Assembly (NCBI GenBank): GCA_009778715.1
Contig: WRFR01000001.1
Span: 67,383-111,427 of the forward strand
DNA length: 44,045 nt
Direction: 5' to 3'
Source of the DNA: Coriobacteriia bacterium
Lineage (GTDB): Bacteria; Actinomycetota; Coriobacteriia; WRKU01; WQUG01
Shown here: in pieces, positions 25,719 through 33,463 of the stretch
How positions within the stretch are numbered: the first letter of the stretch is position 1
Layout: each line of letters begins with the position of its first letter
The notes under the pieces: model-generated
Database searches by the model: none
Told to the model about the DNA's origin: nothing
The model's input: the letters and a program-made list of their open reading frames with translations, nothing else
Translations under genes and position numbers: made by a program

Positions 25719-25976
25719 ATGAGCACAGAGAAGCCTGAAAAGAAAAAACAGGAAGTTGAAGGCGGGTACCAATTCGGGATCGGAGTACTTGAAAGACGCG
25801 CTATTACGTATATCATCGATGAGATGGACGCAGGGCGTGAGTTATTCGACATCCTGAATGATCCGTATATTAAAAACAGGATCGATCCTTCCAAACGGCA
25901 TCAACTTCTTACGGACTCAGATCTGCTTGACGCCTTCAAGGAAGAAATTGGAAAGGCTCGCGAGAGCCTAAAGTAA
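25719..25976 (+). CDS. Small charged protein of unknown function
   Basis: An 85-residue protein with a Lys/Glu-rich start (STEKPEKKKQEVEGG) followed by a helical body (YIIDEMDAGRELFDILNDPYIKNRI, then DSDLLDAFKEEIGKARESL). AGGAGG at 25708-25713 gives the ATG at 25719 good initiation, so it is very likely expressed. I recognise no family. It sits between gcvPB and the FHA protein and probably belongs to the same transcript. Confidence 0.7.
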   Translation: MSTEKPEKKKQEVEGGYQFGIGVLERRAITYIIDEMDAGRELFDILNDPYIKNRIDPSKRHQLLTDSDLLDAFKEEIGKARESLK

Positions 25977-26004
25977 GAGTAAGAACGGCAGGGAAGGAAT
26001 AGCG

Positions 26005-26469
26005 ATGAATTGCGTGATGTGTGGTAAGCCAGTCGCTGGTGAGGGAAACATCTGCGCTTCCTGCCTTGAAGAAGTGCGCCAACCGACCACTTCGTTCTCT
26101 CCGGTCACTTCTAACGCCCAGGAACCGGCTGAGGCTAATCGCGCGTCAGGTGCGCCTCGTCCGTACTGCTTGTTGGTGATCAAAGGCCCCCATATCAGCG
26201 AGCGCTTCTACCTGGAAGACAACCAAATGAGTATCGGGCGCAATCCGCAGGCAGAGCTCTTCCTGAATGACCGTACCGTCTCGCGCGACCATGCAGTCAT
26301 CAAGCGTCAGGGCGACGCCTACACCATCCAGGATGCCGGTTCGCTCAATGGTACGTATGTGAATGACAACATCGTCGATTCAGCAGAGTTAGAGGAAGGG
26401 GACGTTGTCCAGATCGGTACGTTCCAGATGCTCTTCACCTCCTATCCCGAGGAGAACGGTCTGCGGTGA
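26005..26469 (+). CDS. FHA-domain protein with N-terminal zinc ribbon (GarA-like context)
   Basis: A 154-residue cytoplasmic signalling protein. Residues 3-20 form a zinc-ribbon-like C-x2-C ... C-x2-C (MNCVMCGKPV, ICASC). A Thr/Ser-rich segment at 28-36 (PTTSFSPVTS) could be a phosphorylation site. The FHA domain covers ~55-150, with the phosphothreonine-binding G78-R79, S93-x2-H96 and N115-G116. In mycobacteria the gcvH-garA-ftsR order places an FHA protein controlled by Ser/Thr kinases beside a MerR regulator; the same order is seen here, though the zinc ribbon differs from GarA. A metabolic or division switch is inferred. AGGGAAGGA precedes the ATG. Confidence 0.88.
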   Translation: MNCVMCGKPVAGEGNICASCLEEVRQPTTSFSPVTSNAQEPAEANRASGAPRPYCLLVIKGPHISERFYLEDNQMSIGRNPQAELFLNDRTVSRDHAVIKRQGDAYTIQDAGSLNGTYVNDNIVDSAELEEGDVVQIGTFQMLFTSYPEENGLR

Positions 26470-27173
26470 GTAGTTACCTGACCATCGGTGAGGTCGTCCA
26501 GCGGCTGAAAAGGGAATTCGCAGATCTCTCGGTCTCTAAATTGCGCTATTTCGAGGACGAGGGCCTGATCGAACCCGGTCGCACCGAGAGCGGGTATCGT
26601 CAATTCAGTATCTCTGATGTTGAACGTATCACGCTTATCTTGCACCTGCAGGAACAGTACTTCCTGCCGCTCTCCGTTATCAAAAAGAAGCTCTGGGAAC
26701 ACGAGCAGGGCGCTCATGTCTCTGAGATCGACGCGCTCCTCGGAGACGCCCCGGCGCCCGTGGCCGAGAAATCCGACCCCGTTGTCTCGGCATCACTCAG
26801 CTTGGCAGAAGCGTCCCATCTGACGCATGCACCAGAAAGCTTCATCCGCGAGCTACAGGATTTCGGGATCGTGAGCACGCAGCAGCTTCCCAGTGGGCGA
26901 GGGGTGCAGGGGAGTGATATCGAATGCATCCGGGCTGCCTGGGGGCTTCGTAGTGTGGGAGTAGAGCCGCGTCATCTACGCATGTATGTTACTTTTGCTG
27001 ATCGTGAAGCTCTGGTTTTCGAGCAGTTCCTCCGTCCGACCTACCGTCATCGGACACCTGAATCACGGGCACAACTCAAGGAGCGACTTGATGAGATCGA
27101 CGAACACACACGGCTTCTGAAAACCCAGCTCCTCCATCGTGCGCTTCAAGATAAGCTGTCAGATCTACTCTGA
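26466..27173 (+). CDS. MerR-family transcriptional regulator (FtsR-like)
   Basis: A 235-residue regulator. The N-terminal winged helix-turn-helix reads LTIGEVVQRLKREFADLSVS with the MerR hallmark KLRYFEDEGLIEPGRTESGYRQFS. A linker helix follows, then a second helical half from ~115. There is no cysteine cluster for metal sensing. Position directly after an FHA gene (GTG start inside its stop codon, 26466-26469) and near gcvH matches mycobacterial FtsR (Rv1828), which activates the cell-division gene ftsZ; the same role is only inferred here. Confidence 0.87.
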   Translation: MSSYLTIGEVVQRLKREFADLSVSKLRYFEDEGLIEPGRTESGYRQFSISDVERITLILHLQEQYFLPLSVIKKKLWEHEQGAHVSEIDALLGDAPAPVAEKSDPVVSASLSLAEASHLTHAPESFIRELQDFGIVSTQQLPSGRGVQGSDIECIRAAWGLRSVGVEPRHLRMYVTFADREALVFEQFLRPTYRHRTPESRAQLKERLDEIDEHTRLLKTQLLHRALQDKLSDLL

Positions 27174-27185
27174 GAAAGGAATATC

Positions 27186-27701
27186 GTGGATTTCCAAGAT
27201 TATATCCGTACCATTGATGATTGGCCACAGCCAGGCGTAAGTTTCAAGGACATCACCCCGCTTCTCGCCGATGCCGAGGCGTTTAAAGCTGCTATTGACG
27301 CGATGTGCGCGCCCTTCATCGACGCTGGCGTAACTAAGATCGTCGGCGCTGAGGCGCGCGGCTTCTTTTTTGCCGCGGCAATGGCCTATGCGCTGGACGC
27401 GGGGTTTGTTCCCGCGCGAAAGCCCGGCAAACTACCTTACAAAACGATTTCTGAGAGCTATATCCTCGAATATGGCGAGAACCAAATGGAGATCCACGAG
27501 GATGCCCTGGTCCCCTCAGATCGTATTTTGATCGTCGACGATGTTTTAGCAACAGGAGGGACCGCCGGTGCGAAATCGCGTCTGGTGCATCGTTGTGGCG
27601 CTACCTTAGTCGGCTATTCATTCTTTATCGAGCTTAAGGCCCTGGAGGGAAGAGCGAAACTTGACCCCGCGCTGCCTTGCTCGGTCCTGATTACCCTGTA
27701 A
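27186..27701 (+). CDS. apt: Adenine phosphoribosyltransferase
   Basis: Apt (171 aa) salvages adenine to AMP with PRPP. The PRPP-binding motif VDDVLATGGTAGA is at 117-129, and the N-terminal WPQPGVSFKDITPLL and GAEARGFFFAAAMAY segments are family hallmarks. The GTG at 27186 has GAAAGGA eight bases upstream; no better start exists. It follows the MerR gene after 12 bases and likely ends the transcript, although no clear terminator is seen in the following 100 bases. Confidence 0.94.
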   Translation: MDFQDYIRTIDDWPQPGVSFKDITPLLADAEAFKAAIDAMCAPFIDAGVTKIVGAEARGFFFAAAMAYALDAGFVPARKPGKLPYKTISESYILEYGENQMEIHEDALVPSDRILIVDDVLATGGTAGAKSRLVHRCGATLVGYSFFIELKALEGRAKLDPALPCSVLITL

Positions 27702-27793
27702 AGGGCTAGATCCTTGCAATATTTCCAGCTTACCGTTCAGTAACCCTCGCTTTCGTTTCGGTTACACAAGGTGGAAGACCTAGGCAATACCTG

Positions 27794-27799
27794 TACTAT
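27794..27799 (+). promoter_or_regulatory. Possible -10 element giving a leaderless NlpC/P60 transcript
   Basis: TACTAT (overlapping TATAAA at 27797-27802) ends seven bases before the GTG at 27806. With no Shine-Dalgarno before that GTG, transcription would start at or next to the start codon. The -35 region is weak (GTTACA at 27761-27766 is too far). Confidence 0.35.
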
Positions 27800-27805
27800 A
27801 AATAC

Positions 27806-29011
27806 GTGATTAATTCGCTCTTACATAAACGTGCAATAGTCATTTTCCTTGCTGCTTCTTTGTTTGTCAGCAGTTTTGCTGTTGCTCCTGTAGTGATCGC
27901 CGCGCCGACTAGCGCCCAGATCGATGGCCTTCAGCAACAGGCGAGCGCAGCGCAGGGTAAACTCGATTCGCTTTCCACGCAGATGGAAACGGCCTCTGAA
28001 GATTATTACCAGGCGCAGGCCAAGACTGAGAAAACAAAACAGCAAATCACCAAAAGCCAAAGCGAACTTGCGGCAGCTGAACAAAAGCTGAGCGAGTACC
28101 AACAGCAGCTTAATCTGCGCGCGCAAGCAACCTATCGCACAGGGGATGATTCGTTCCTGAACCTCATCCTCGGCGCAAGCAACTTCCAGGACTTCCTCAA
28201 TCGTTTCGACTTTATGATGCGCGTTTCTCAGAGTGACGCAGAGCTGATCAAAAACGTACGTGCTACTAAGAATACGATCGAACATACCCAGTACACGCTT
28301 GAACAACAGAAGACCCAAGAAGAGAAACAACAGCAGATAGAGCTCAGTAATCTCACTCATGTACAAAGCCTGATCTCAGAACAAAAGTCATACGTTGATT
28401 CCTTGAACTCGCAGGTCAAGAATGCTTTAGCGGCTCGCCAGAAAGCGCAGGCTGAGGAAGCTCAACGGCGCGCGGCAGAGGCGGCAAAAGCAGCAGAGAA
28501 GGCTGCGAACAATAATACCGGCGGCGGCGAATCAAACTCTTCTGGTGGTTCGACTGGCGGGAACGGCTCCGGAGGTGGCGGAGGATATGGGCCAAGCTCA
28601 TCACTCCGTAAATTCGACTCTGCAGCACTTGCTGCCGCCACTGCGCATCCTAATGTCGTCACCATCGCACGTAAGTACATCGGTGTGCCTTACGTGTGGG
28701 GCGGGACAAGCCCCAGCGGCTTTGATTGTTCCGGCCTTGCTCTTTATTGCTATCGTCAGCTTGGTATTAATCTTCCGCGTACCAGCCGCGATCAATACTG
28801 GATCGGTGCTTATATCCCTGCGACCCGGCGTGACTTGCTCAAGCCAGGCGATCTGCTCTTTTTCGCAACCGATGTGAGCGATCCTTCCACTATCCACCAC
28901 GTAGCGATTTATTCTGGCAATGGAATGATGATCGAAGCGCCCTATACTGGCGCAAACGTACGCGAAGTTTCAAGCTACCGGATTGGTTTCATCGGCGCGG
29001 TTCGCCCCTGA
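27806..29011 (+). CDS. Secreted NlpC/P60 peptidoglycan endopeptidase with coiled-coil arm
   Basis: A 401-residue exported cell-wall hydrolase that cuts within stem peptides. Signal peptide ~1-31 (IVIFLAASLFVSSFAVAPVV then AAP). Residues ~35-235 are a long coiled coil rich in Gln, Lys and Glu, like PcsB/CwlO/RipC arms that are regulated by FtsEX. A Gly/Ser/Asn linker spans ~236-265. The NlpC/P60 domain has the catalytic Cys at 308 (FDCSG) and the His at 365 (HHVAIY). The only in-frame start is the GTG at 27806, without a Shine-Dalgarno. An upstream FtsEX pair is not in the window. Division-site cleavage is inferred from the architecture. Confidence 0.9.
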   Translation: MINSLLHKRAIVIFLAASLFVSSFAVAPVVIAAPTSAQIDGLQQQASAAQGKLDSLSTQMETASEDYYQAQAKTEKTKQQITKSQSELAAAEQKLSEYQQQLNLRAQATYRTGDDSFLNLILGASNFQDFLNRFDFMMRVSQSDAELIKNVRATKNTIEHTQYTLEQQKTQEEKQQQIELSNLTHVQSLISEQKSYVDSLNSQVKNALAARQKAQAEEAQRRAAEAAKAAEKAANNNTGGGESNSSGGSTGGNGSGGGGGYGPSSSLRKFDSAALAAATAHPNVVTIARKYIGVPYVWGGTSPSGFDCSGLALYCYRQLGINLPRTSRDQYWIGAYIPATRRDLLKPGDLLFFATDVSDPSTIHHVAIYSGNGMMIEAPYTGANVREVSSYRIGFIGAVRP

Positions 29012-29027
29012 CGCTTTAGCGGTTTGT

Positions 29028-29441
29028 ATGGCTCGAAACCCTCTCCACACTGCTCGGGCTGTAACGCTCATCAGCCTGGCTAAAGAGATCGAGCGGTTCT
29101 GTGGCGTCCTTGAGCAATTCGATCTTAGGCTCTCGTTTATTTCTGCCGAAGAGATGCGCTCGCGGGCTCATGCCATCGCTCATGAAGCTGATACCATGGC
29201 CCTGCCCAAACGACTAATACCATCCGCGCGGGCAGTGGGGGATAGCGCTTACCTCCTAGAACAGTTGGTACTGCAGGGCAGAGCCGCGAAAGATGATGAC
29301 TCTGTGATCGTGATGAGCTCCGAAACCTTCCAGGAAGCCTGCGACTATACCCAGAAAGCTCTTGAGGCGCTCAAGTTCCCAGCACGCTATTACGGGGCCG
29401 ATGTTGATGCGCTCGAGATGTCAGGAGGCCTGTACTTATGA
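29028..29441 (+). CDS. Hypothetical protein
   Basis: A 137-residue, mainly helical protein with no motif I recognise. The ATG at 29028 is chosen because the open frame before it lies inside the NlpC gene; no strong Shine-Dalgarno is seen. The middle holds FISAEEMRSRAHAIAHEADT and a possible second region AYLLEQLVLQGRAAKDDDSV. It overlaps the next gene by four bases (ATGA-type), so the two are probably co-expressed. Codon use is like the chromosome to its left. Confidence 0.6.
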   Translation: MARNPLHTARAVTLISLAKEIERFCGVLEQFDLRLSFISAEEMRSRAHAIAHEADTMALPKRLIPSARAVGDSAYLLEQLVLQGRAAKDDDSVIVMSSETFQEACDYTQKALEALKFPARYYGADVDALEMSGGLYL

Positions 29442-29782
29442 GTGAAGAGATTCCTGGTTGCCCTCTGGCAAGCTCTCCTGAACCAGAATCACAGCGGCCA
29501 TGCGACCTATGGCGCATCCGCATTGTGCGTATCGAAGAATACGCTGATTTCGATTTCGAATGGCATGACGATATCCTTTACCGGGAACATCATGGCGAAG
29601 ATATACCGATCAGGAGCATGTGGCGGGTCGACCTCTTATCAAAAACCTCTGGTGAACTTAAAAGAGCACTCCAGTCCTTTGAAAGCCGCGACGCAGCAGA
29701 AAGCCTGGCGGCTCGTGTGACTGATCAGTCTTATAGCCTGAGTGTTGCAAACTTTATGGAGCAGTACCTGGTCGATCGCTGA
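29438..29782 (+). CDS. Hypothetical protein, last chromosomal gene before the element
   Basis: A 114-residue acidic protein rich in aromatic and charged residues (DLWRIRIVRIEEYADFDFEW, then DILYREHHGED). No signal peptide or membrane helix and no family recognised. The start ATG overlaps the stop of the previous gene. It is the last gene with chromosome-like composition; the AT-rich stretch that follows carries the likely left boundary of the mobile element, so its 3' region could hold an attachment site. Confidence 0.58.
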   Translation: MSEEIPGCPLASSPEPESQRPCDLWRIRIVRIEEYADFDFEWHDDILYREHHGEDIPIRSMWRVDLLSKTSGELKRALQSFESRDAAESLAARVTDQSYSLSVANFMEQYLVDR

Positions 29783-30114
29783 TCCAATGGTTTTGGTGTT
29801 ATTACAATCTTTAGCCACTATCAATAGCTGAGATTGCCCTGCTAAAATTTTCCCAGGTTTGCAAATGTCTCTTTATATGTCTGATAATATATACATTCGC
29901 GTTTATCTACCTGATTAGGTATGGGAGGGATTCTAACTTACGGAATCCAACACGGTTAATATATACCTACAAATACCACAAGTCAAATCAAATTATTCAG
30001 TTAGGTAACGGGGGTCTTTCCTTACTAAGCCTCTCCTTTAGTTTTCTATATTAATATGTAGCTGTAACATTATGCTACTTTGCATGCGTACTTGTAAAGT
30101 AGTATATTTGTAAA
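29783..30114. other. AT-rich gene-free boundary region
   Basis: This 332-base gap has no open frame of note. It holds several short inverted repeats: GGATTC (29928-29933) with GAATCC (29943-29948), TACC ... GGTA at 29908-29921, and GTAGC ... GCTAC near 30058-30078. It is the likely place of the element's left end and of the recombinase promoter. No DnaA-box cluster is visible. Confidence 0.5.
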
Positions 30115-30116
30115 GT
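30076..30116. promoter_or_regulatory. Promoter/operator repeats before the recombinase
   Basis: TTGTAAAGT occurs twice (30092-30100 and 30108-30116), and TACTTT (30076-30081) is inverted as AAAGTA (30096-30101). A possible promoter is TTTGCA (30079-30084), an 18-base spacer, and TATATT (30103-30108), which would start the transcript close to the GTG at 30115. The sequence resembles the motifs before parA and the nuclease gene. Confidence 0.45.
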
Positions 30117-31050
30117 GGTTTCCGTGAAAGACAATTATCTCTCTGATTATAGAGCATATCTGTACGTTGAACGTGGCTACACGCATGCAACAGTTCGCAC
30201 TTATACAGGCATACTATCAAGATGGTTTACATATTTACAAGCAACAAAAGAAACAGACTTACATGCAGCCCTCACAAACTATCTCCGGTCACAATCTCAA
30301 TTAAGCTACAGAGTTGTCAGTAACATGATCTCTGTTGTCAAAAATTACTATCTCTTCTTGGTGCGTGAAGGGATCACAAATGAAATGCCGCTTAAGGGTT
30401 TTGAGAAACGCAAGGCCCATCCTTACGAACACCTACCAAGAACGCTCTCAATACAACAAGCTACAGACGTGATTGAGAGTGTGCGTCCGAAAACATGGAG
30501 AGCGGATCCAACAGGATACCGTGATCGCGCGATCCTTGAATTGTTTTATAGCTCTGGGCTTCGGGTGCAGGAACTATGCGACATTCAGATTGGCGACTTG
30601 CGTAGATCGGAAGTTTTATTATTAGTGCATGGCAAGGGGCAGAAGGAGCGCTTGGTGCCAATGACAGAAACAGCGCTAAAGTGGGTAATGCGCTACCTGG
30701 AGCACCGCAAAGAACTACATACAAAAGCGCAAGGCTACGTGTCTCCCAGCAATCACTACCTATTTGTGTCTAACACCGGCCGCAAGATGTGCCCACAAGC
30801 AGTATATAATATCGTGCGCGAGGCAGGTCAGAAAGCGGGGATAGTGGGTGTGCATCCACACACAATGCGTCACTCAATAGCTACACACTTATTAGACAAT
30901 GGCGCCGGGATCTTTGAAATCAAAGATCTCCTCGGACATGAGTCGTTAGCAACTACTGCAATATATACGCACGTATCAGTTCAGCACTTAATGACAGGTT
31001 ACTTGCGTGCACATCCACGTGCAAATGTGCAACCAAAGGTAACGGTTTAG
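30115..31050 (+). CDS. Tyrosine recombinase / integrase (XerC/D-like)
   Basis: A 311-residue tyrosine recombinase that would integrate and excise the element. The N-terminal SAM-like DNA-binding domain covers ~5-90 (AYLYVERGYTHATVRTYTGI). The catalytic residues are all present: R150 (GLRVQEL), K174 (GKGQKERLVPM), H249-x2-R252 (HTMRHSIATHLL), H275 (LLGHESL) and the nucleophile Y284 (AIYTHVS). The size and the absence of an arm-binding domain point to the Xer-like branch rather than a phage integrase with excisionase. The GTG at 30115 has no Shine-Dalgarno; a GTG at 30124 is the alternative. The two tandem 25-bp repeats follow its stop. Confidence 0.92.
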   Translation: MVSVKDNYLSDYRAYLYVERGYTHATVRTYTGILSRWFTYLQATKETDLHAALTNYLRSQSQLSYRVVSNMISVVKNYYLFLVREGITNEMPLKGFEKRKAHPYEHLPRTLSIQQATDVIESVRPKTWRADPTGYRDRAILELFYSSGLRVQELCDIQIGDLRRSEVLLLVHGKGQKERLVPMTETALKWVMRYLEHRKELHTKAQGYVSPSNHYLFVSNTGRKMCPQAVYNIVREAGQKAGIVGVHPHTMRHSIATHLLDNGAGIFEIKDLLGHESLATTAIYTHVSVQHLMTGYLRAHPRANVQPKVTV

Positions 31051-31055
31051 TATTT

Positions 31056-31124
31056 TACAAGCATAGTGGTTTGCAAGTATGGTAATATAATTGCATACAT
31101 ACAAGCATAGTGGTTTGCAAGTAT
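31056..31124. repeat. Two perfect 25-bp direct repeats upstream of parA
   Basis: The 25-base unit beginning TACAAGCATAGTGGTTTGCA occurs at 31056-31080 and 31100-31124 without a mismatch, 44 bases apart (about four helical turns). Each copy is followed by a similar A/T-rich end (GGTAATATA, ACTAATATA). The placement fits a partition centromere or an operator that autoregulates parA. Confidence 0.8.
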
Positions 31125-31146
31125 ACTAATATACAAGGAGGCATGT

Positions 31147-31887
31147 ATGCTAACACTCGCAGTAATTAATCAAAAAGGTGGCGTTGGAAAAACTACTACA
31201 GCATACGAGTTCGCATACGGTATCCAAATGTATCGACATACAAGTGCAGCGAGCGGGAGAAGTGTCGGCGGCATGTTACTGCTTGACGGTGATAGCCAGG
31301 GAAACCTTACACTTGCAACGGTGGGCCGAGACACGGAGGGCATGCATATCGCAGGAGAGAAGTCGACGAAACCTTACGCAGCCAGAAGGGATCTAGGAAT
31401 AACAAGAATCGATTGCGCTGATGTTGAGGATACAGGAGAGCAAGCAGACCTCTCATATCATCCGGCCGAAGCGATTGATTACCGGATCATCGACTGTCCT
31501 CCGGCCTTGAACAAACGCACGCTGGGTTTTCTTATGGATGCAGATGAAGTAATTATTCCTTGCAATGCCGATGTGTTTTCACTTACCGGACTTTCTGACC
31601 TACTCGACACAATCAAAGTTATTAAGAAACAAGCAAACAAGAAACTGAAGGTCGCAGGTATTCTCATAACCTCTTTTAACCCACGGACTAAAGTCGGGCA
31701 GATTTTTTGTCAGAGGATAGAAGACATTAAAGAACGCTATAAAGTCCCACTCTTTGAAACAACAATACGCAACTCGGTTTTAGTGCGCGAAGCGCAGGCA
31801 TTGAAACTCCCCGTGCAAGCCTATAAAAAAAATGCTCCGGTAGCACAAGACTACGAGGTCGCTGTTAAGGAATACCTACATATATAG
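31147..31887 (+). CDS. ParA-family partition ATPase
   Basis: A 246-residue ParA/Soj-type ATPase used to segregate or position DNA. The deviant Walker A is KGGVGKTT (residues 10-17), the Walker A' Asp lies in MLLLDGDSQGNLT, and Walker B is YRIIDCPPALN. There is no N-terminal helix-turn-helix, so it is the short type. AAGGAGG at 31135-31141 precedes the ATG. The usual parB does not follow; the next gene is a nuclease. A ribbon-helix-helix protein two genes on (33155-33463) could act as the centromere-binding partner, as ParG does for ParF. Confidence 0.9.
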   Translation: MLTLAVINQKGGVGKTTTAYEFAYGIQMYRHTSAASGRSVGGMLLLDGDSQGNLTLATVGRDTEGMHIAGEKSTKPYAARRDLGITRIDCADVEDTGEQADLSYHPAEAIDYRIIDCPPALNKRTLGFLMDADEVIIPCNADVFSLTGLSDLLDTIKVIKKQANKKLKVAGILITSFNPRTKVGQIFCQRIEDIKERYKVPLFETTIRNSVLVREAQALKLPVQAYKKNAPVAQDYEVAVKEYLHI

Positions 31888-31950
31888 TAATTTGCAATTA
31901 TGCTTGTATAGGTGTATATTAATATATAGGTAAGTGAGCAAGGAGCATAC
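31886..31950. promoter_or_regulatory. Motif copy and leader before the nuclease gene
   Basis: AGTAATTTGCAATTAT (31886-31901) closely matches AGTGGTTTGCAAGTAT in the repeats before parA. TGTATATTAATATATAGG follows and supplies candidate -10 sequences. AAGGAG at 31940-31945 is the ribosome-binding site of the nuclease gene. Confidence 0.4.
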
Positions 31951-32820
31951 ATGAGTGGAAGACGTATAAATACTACTTCGCACAGAAACTGGATTGTATC
32001 GATATTTGTTTTGCTAGCTGTTTTTGTTTTATTCACTTCCGTAGCAAATCATCTGTCTTCTGCCTCATCGACTACCTACAACACCACAGCCGCAAATAAG
32101 ACAAGCAGCAAAGATGCGAAAGCTCATTCATTAAGCGATAGCGGCGGCACTTCAAACGTATCGAATACAATACCTACTAAAGGTTTAAGTGATAGCGCCG
32201 CAAACACTGTGCAATCTCAGATAGGGGCAAAGCTTACTTATGTAAATGGATCCTACATCATAGGAAACGATATACCCGTCTTTGATAAAAGGATCCCTGA
32301 TACTGTTGGAATAAATGCCGCGACGTTAAATAGTGCAGGTCAGCTCTCAAGCGCTTCAGCGCTGTTAAACTCTACCATCTATGACAAAACGCCACGGTCC
32401 GGCAAAGTTACTTATAAACCTGCTGGCTGGCAACAGCGAGTAGTGCCCGGTAATATTTTTGGCGGCTACCTTTATAACCGAGGACACCTGATCGGCTATG
32501 CTTTTGTTGGAAACCTGAAGGGCTTTGATGCATCGGAAAACAACCGGACTAACATTATGGCCGAAACGTCCTGGGCCAACCAGGCGCAAGGTGGCGCACA
32601 GGGCAACGGTCAAAACTATTTTGAGGGACTTGTACGCAACGCAGTAGAGAAGGGCGAAACGGTTAAGTACGAAGTCAAACCGCTTTATGTGGGATCCGAT
32701 AAGGTACCGTCTGCTATTGAGATCGAAGCCCAAGGATCTACGGTAAGGTTTCGGGCACTTGTACCTAATGTTCAACCAGGAGTCAACATCAATTATGCAA
32801 CTGGACTTGCAAGCAACTAA
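31951..32820 (+). CDS. Membrane-anchored EndA-like DNA/RNA non-specific endonuclease
   Basis: A 289-residue protein with one N-terminal membrane helix at ~13-34 (NWIVSIFVLLAVFVLFTSVA), a low-complexity Ser/Thr/Asn stalk to ~90 and a beta-beta-alpha metal nuclease domain from ~95. The active-site motif is NRGHLIGYAF with His 179 (the family usually has DRGH), and N/D residues follow in GFDASENNRTNIMAETSWAN, as in pneumococcal EndA and streptococcal DNases. The nuclease should face outside the cell, where it could degrade DNA for nutrients, for uptake or in the matrix. AAGGAG precedes the ATG. Confidence 0.86.
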   Translation: MSGRRINTTSHRNWIVSIFVLLAVFVLFTSVANHLSSASSTTYNTTAANKTSSKDAKAHSLSDSGGTSNVSNTIPTKGLSDSAANTVQSQIGAKLTYVNGSYIIGNDIPVFDKRIPDTVGINAATLNSAGQLSSASALLNSTIYDKTPRSGKVTYKPAGWQQRVVPGNIFGGYLYNRGHLIGYAFVGNLKGFDASENNRTNIMAETSWANQAQGGAQGNGQNYFEGLVRNAVEKGETVKYEVKPLYVGSDKVPSAIEIEAQGSTVRFRALVPNVQPGVNINYATGLASN

Positions 32821-32841
32821 GCGATTCTAGAAAAGGAGAAA

Positions 32842-33072
32842 ATGATGGCTGAATACACTACAGTAAAAGTTGAGGTTCCAAGCAAGAATAACGAAACAGG
32901 GAGATGGAATTGTGATCTTTGGATTGGTGATGACATTGACGGTATGTGTATGCACCCGGATAAGAAACATGCCTGGTGCCTTGCCGGCATTCCTGATGGC
33001 GTACCGTCAATTCCATGCCCATTACTAGAGAGCCGCAACGGCCTTGAAGACTTTTCAAAAAGCAGCGATTGA
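32842..33072 (+). CDS. Small cysteine-containing hypothetical protein
   Basis: A 76-residue protein with four cysteines (WNCDL, GMCMH, AWCLAG, PCPLL) and several Asp/Gly, suggesting metal binding, but no family is recognised. AAAAGGAG at 32831-32838 is a good ribosome-binding site; two in-frame ATGs at 32842 and 32845 are both possible. It follows the nuclease by 21 bases and is probably in its transcript. Confidence 0.65.
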   Translation: MMAEYTTVKVEVPSKNNETGRWNCDLWIGDDIDGMCMHPDKKHAWCLAGIPDGVPSIPCPLLESRNGLEDFSKSSD

Positions 33073-33097
33073 TATAAGTAATTATGGTGAGTAAAGT

Positions 33098-33154
33098 ATT
33101 AGTATAGTAGTATATGTGTTTGCTTGTAAATATGTAAATTATTGAGGAGGAGTC
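33098..33154. promoter_or_regulatory. AT-rich promoter-like leader with a motif copy before the RHH gene
   Basis: The complement of 33098-33130 reads TTTACAAGCAAACACATATA and then ACTACTATACTAATAC, close to the 25-bp repeat before parA, so this is an inverted, diverged copy. GAGGAGG at 33144-33150 is the ribosome-binding site of the next gene. Confidence 0.35.
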
Positions 33155-33463
33155 ATGGCTGGAAAACGTGAAGATATGATTGCAAGCTCACTTAATGAAA
33201 TGATGGGCGCAAAAAAACCGACTGCAAGATCGACAAATAAAAAAACAAGCCATGTAGAAAAAGCTATTGAATCAGAAGCAGTAGTTGATGGAGTAAACCT
33301 TGGTAGTCTCCCCGAAAATAAAGGCAAAATGATCCAAATCGCAATTTACTTGCCGGAAGACTGGGTTGATGAATTAAAAGACCGTGCTTACGCCAAAAAG
33401 CTCAAAAAGATCAACGCACAATCAGAGATCATCGAAATCCTCAAAAAGGAACTAAACAGATAA
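33155..33463 (+). CDS. Ribbon-helix-helix-like DNA-binding protein
   Basis: A 102-residue protein. The first ~60 residues are basic, polar and probably disordered (RSTNKKTSHVEKAIESEAVV). Residues ~58-102 (KMIQIAIYLPEDWVDELKDR, then NAQSEIIEILKKELNR) have the beta-strand, helix, turn, helix pattern of MetJ/Arc repressors. A flexible arm plus an RHH domain is the layout of ParG-type centromere proteins that work with ParA. It is the best candidate for a protein that binds the repeats before parA, the recombinase and the other units. A good Shine-Dalgarno precedes the ATG, and the stop overlaps the next ATG. Confidence 0.6.
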   Translation: MAGKREDMIASSLNEMMGAKKPTARSTNKKTSHVEKAIESEAVVDGVNLGSLPENKGKMIQIAIYLPEDWVDELKDRAYAKKLKKINAQSEIIEILKKELNR

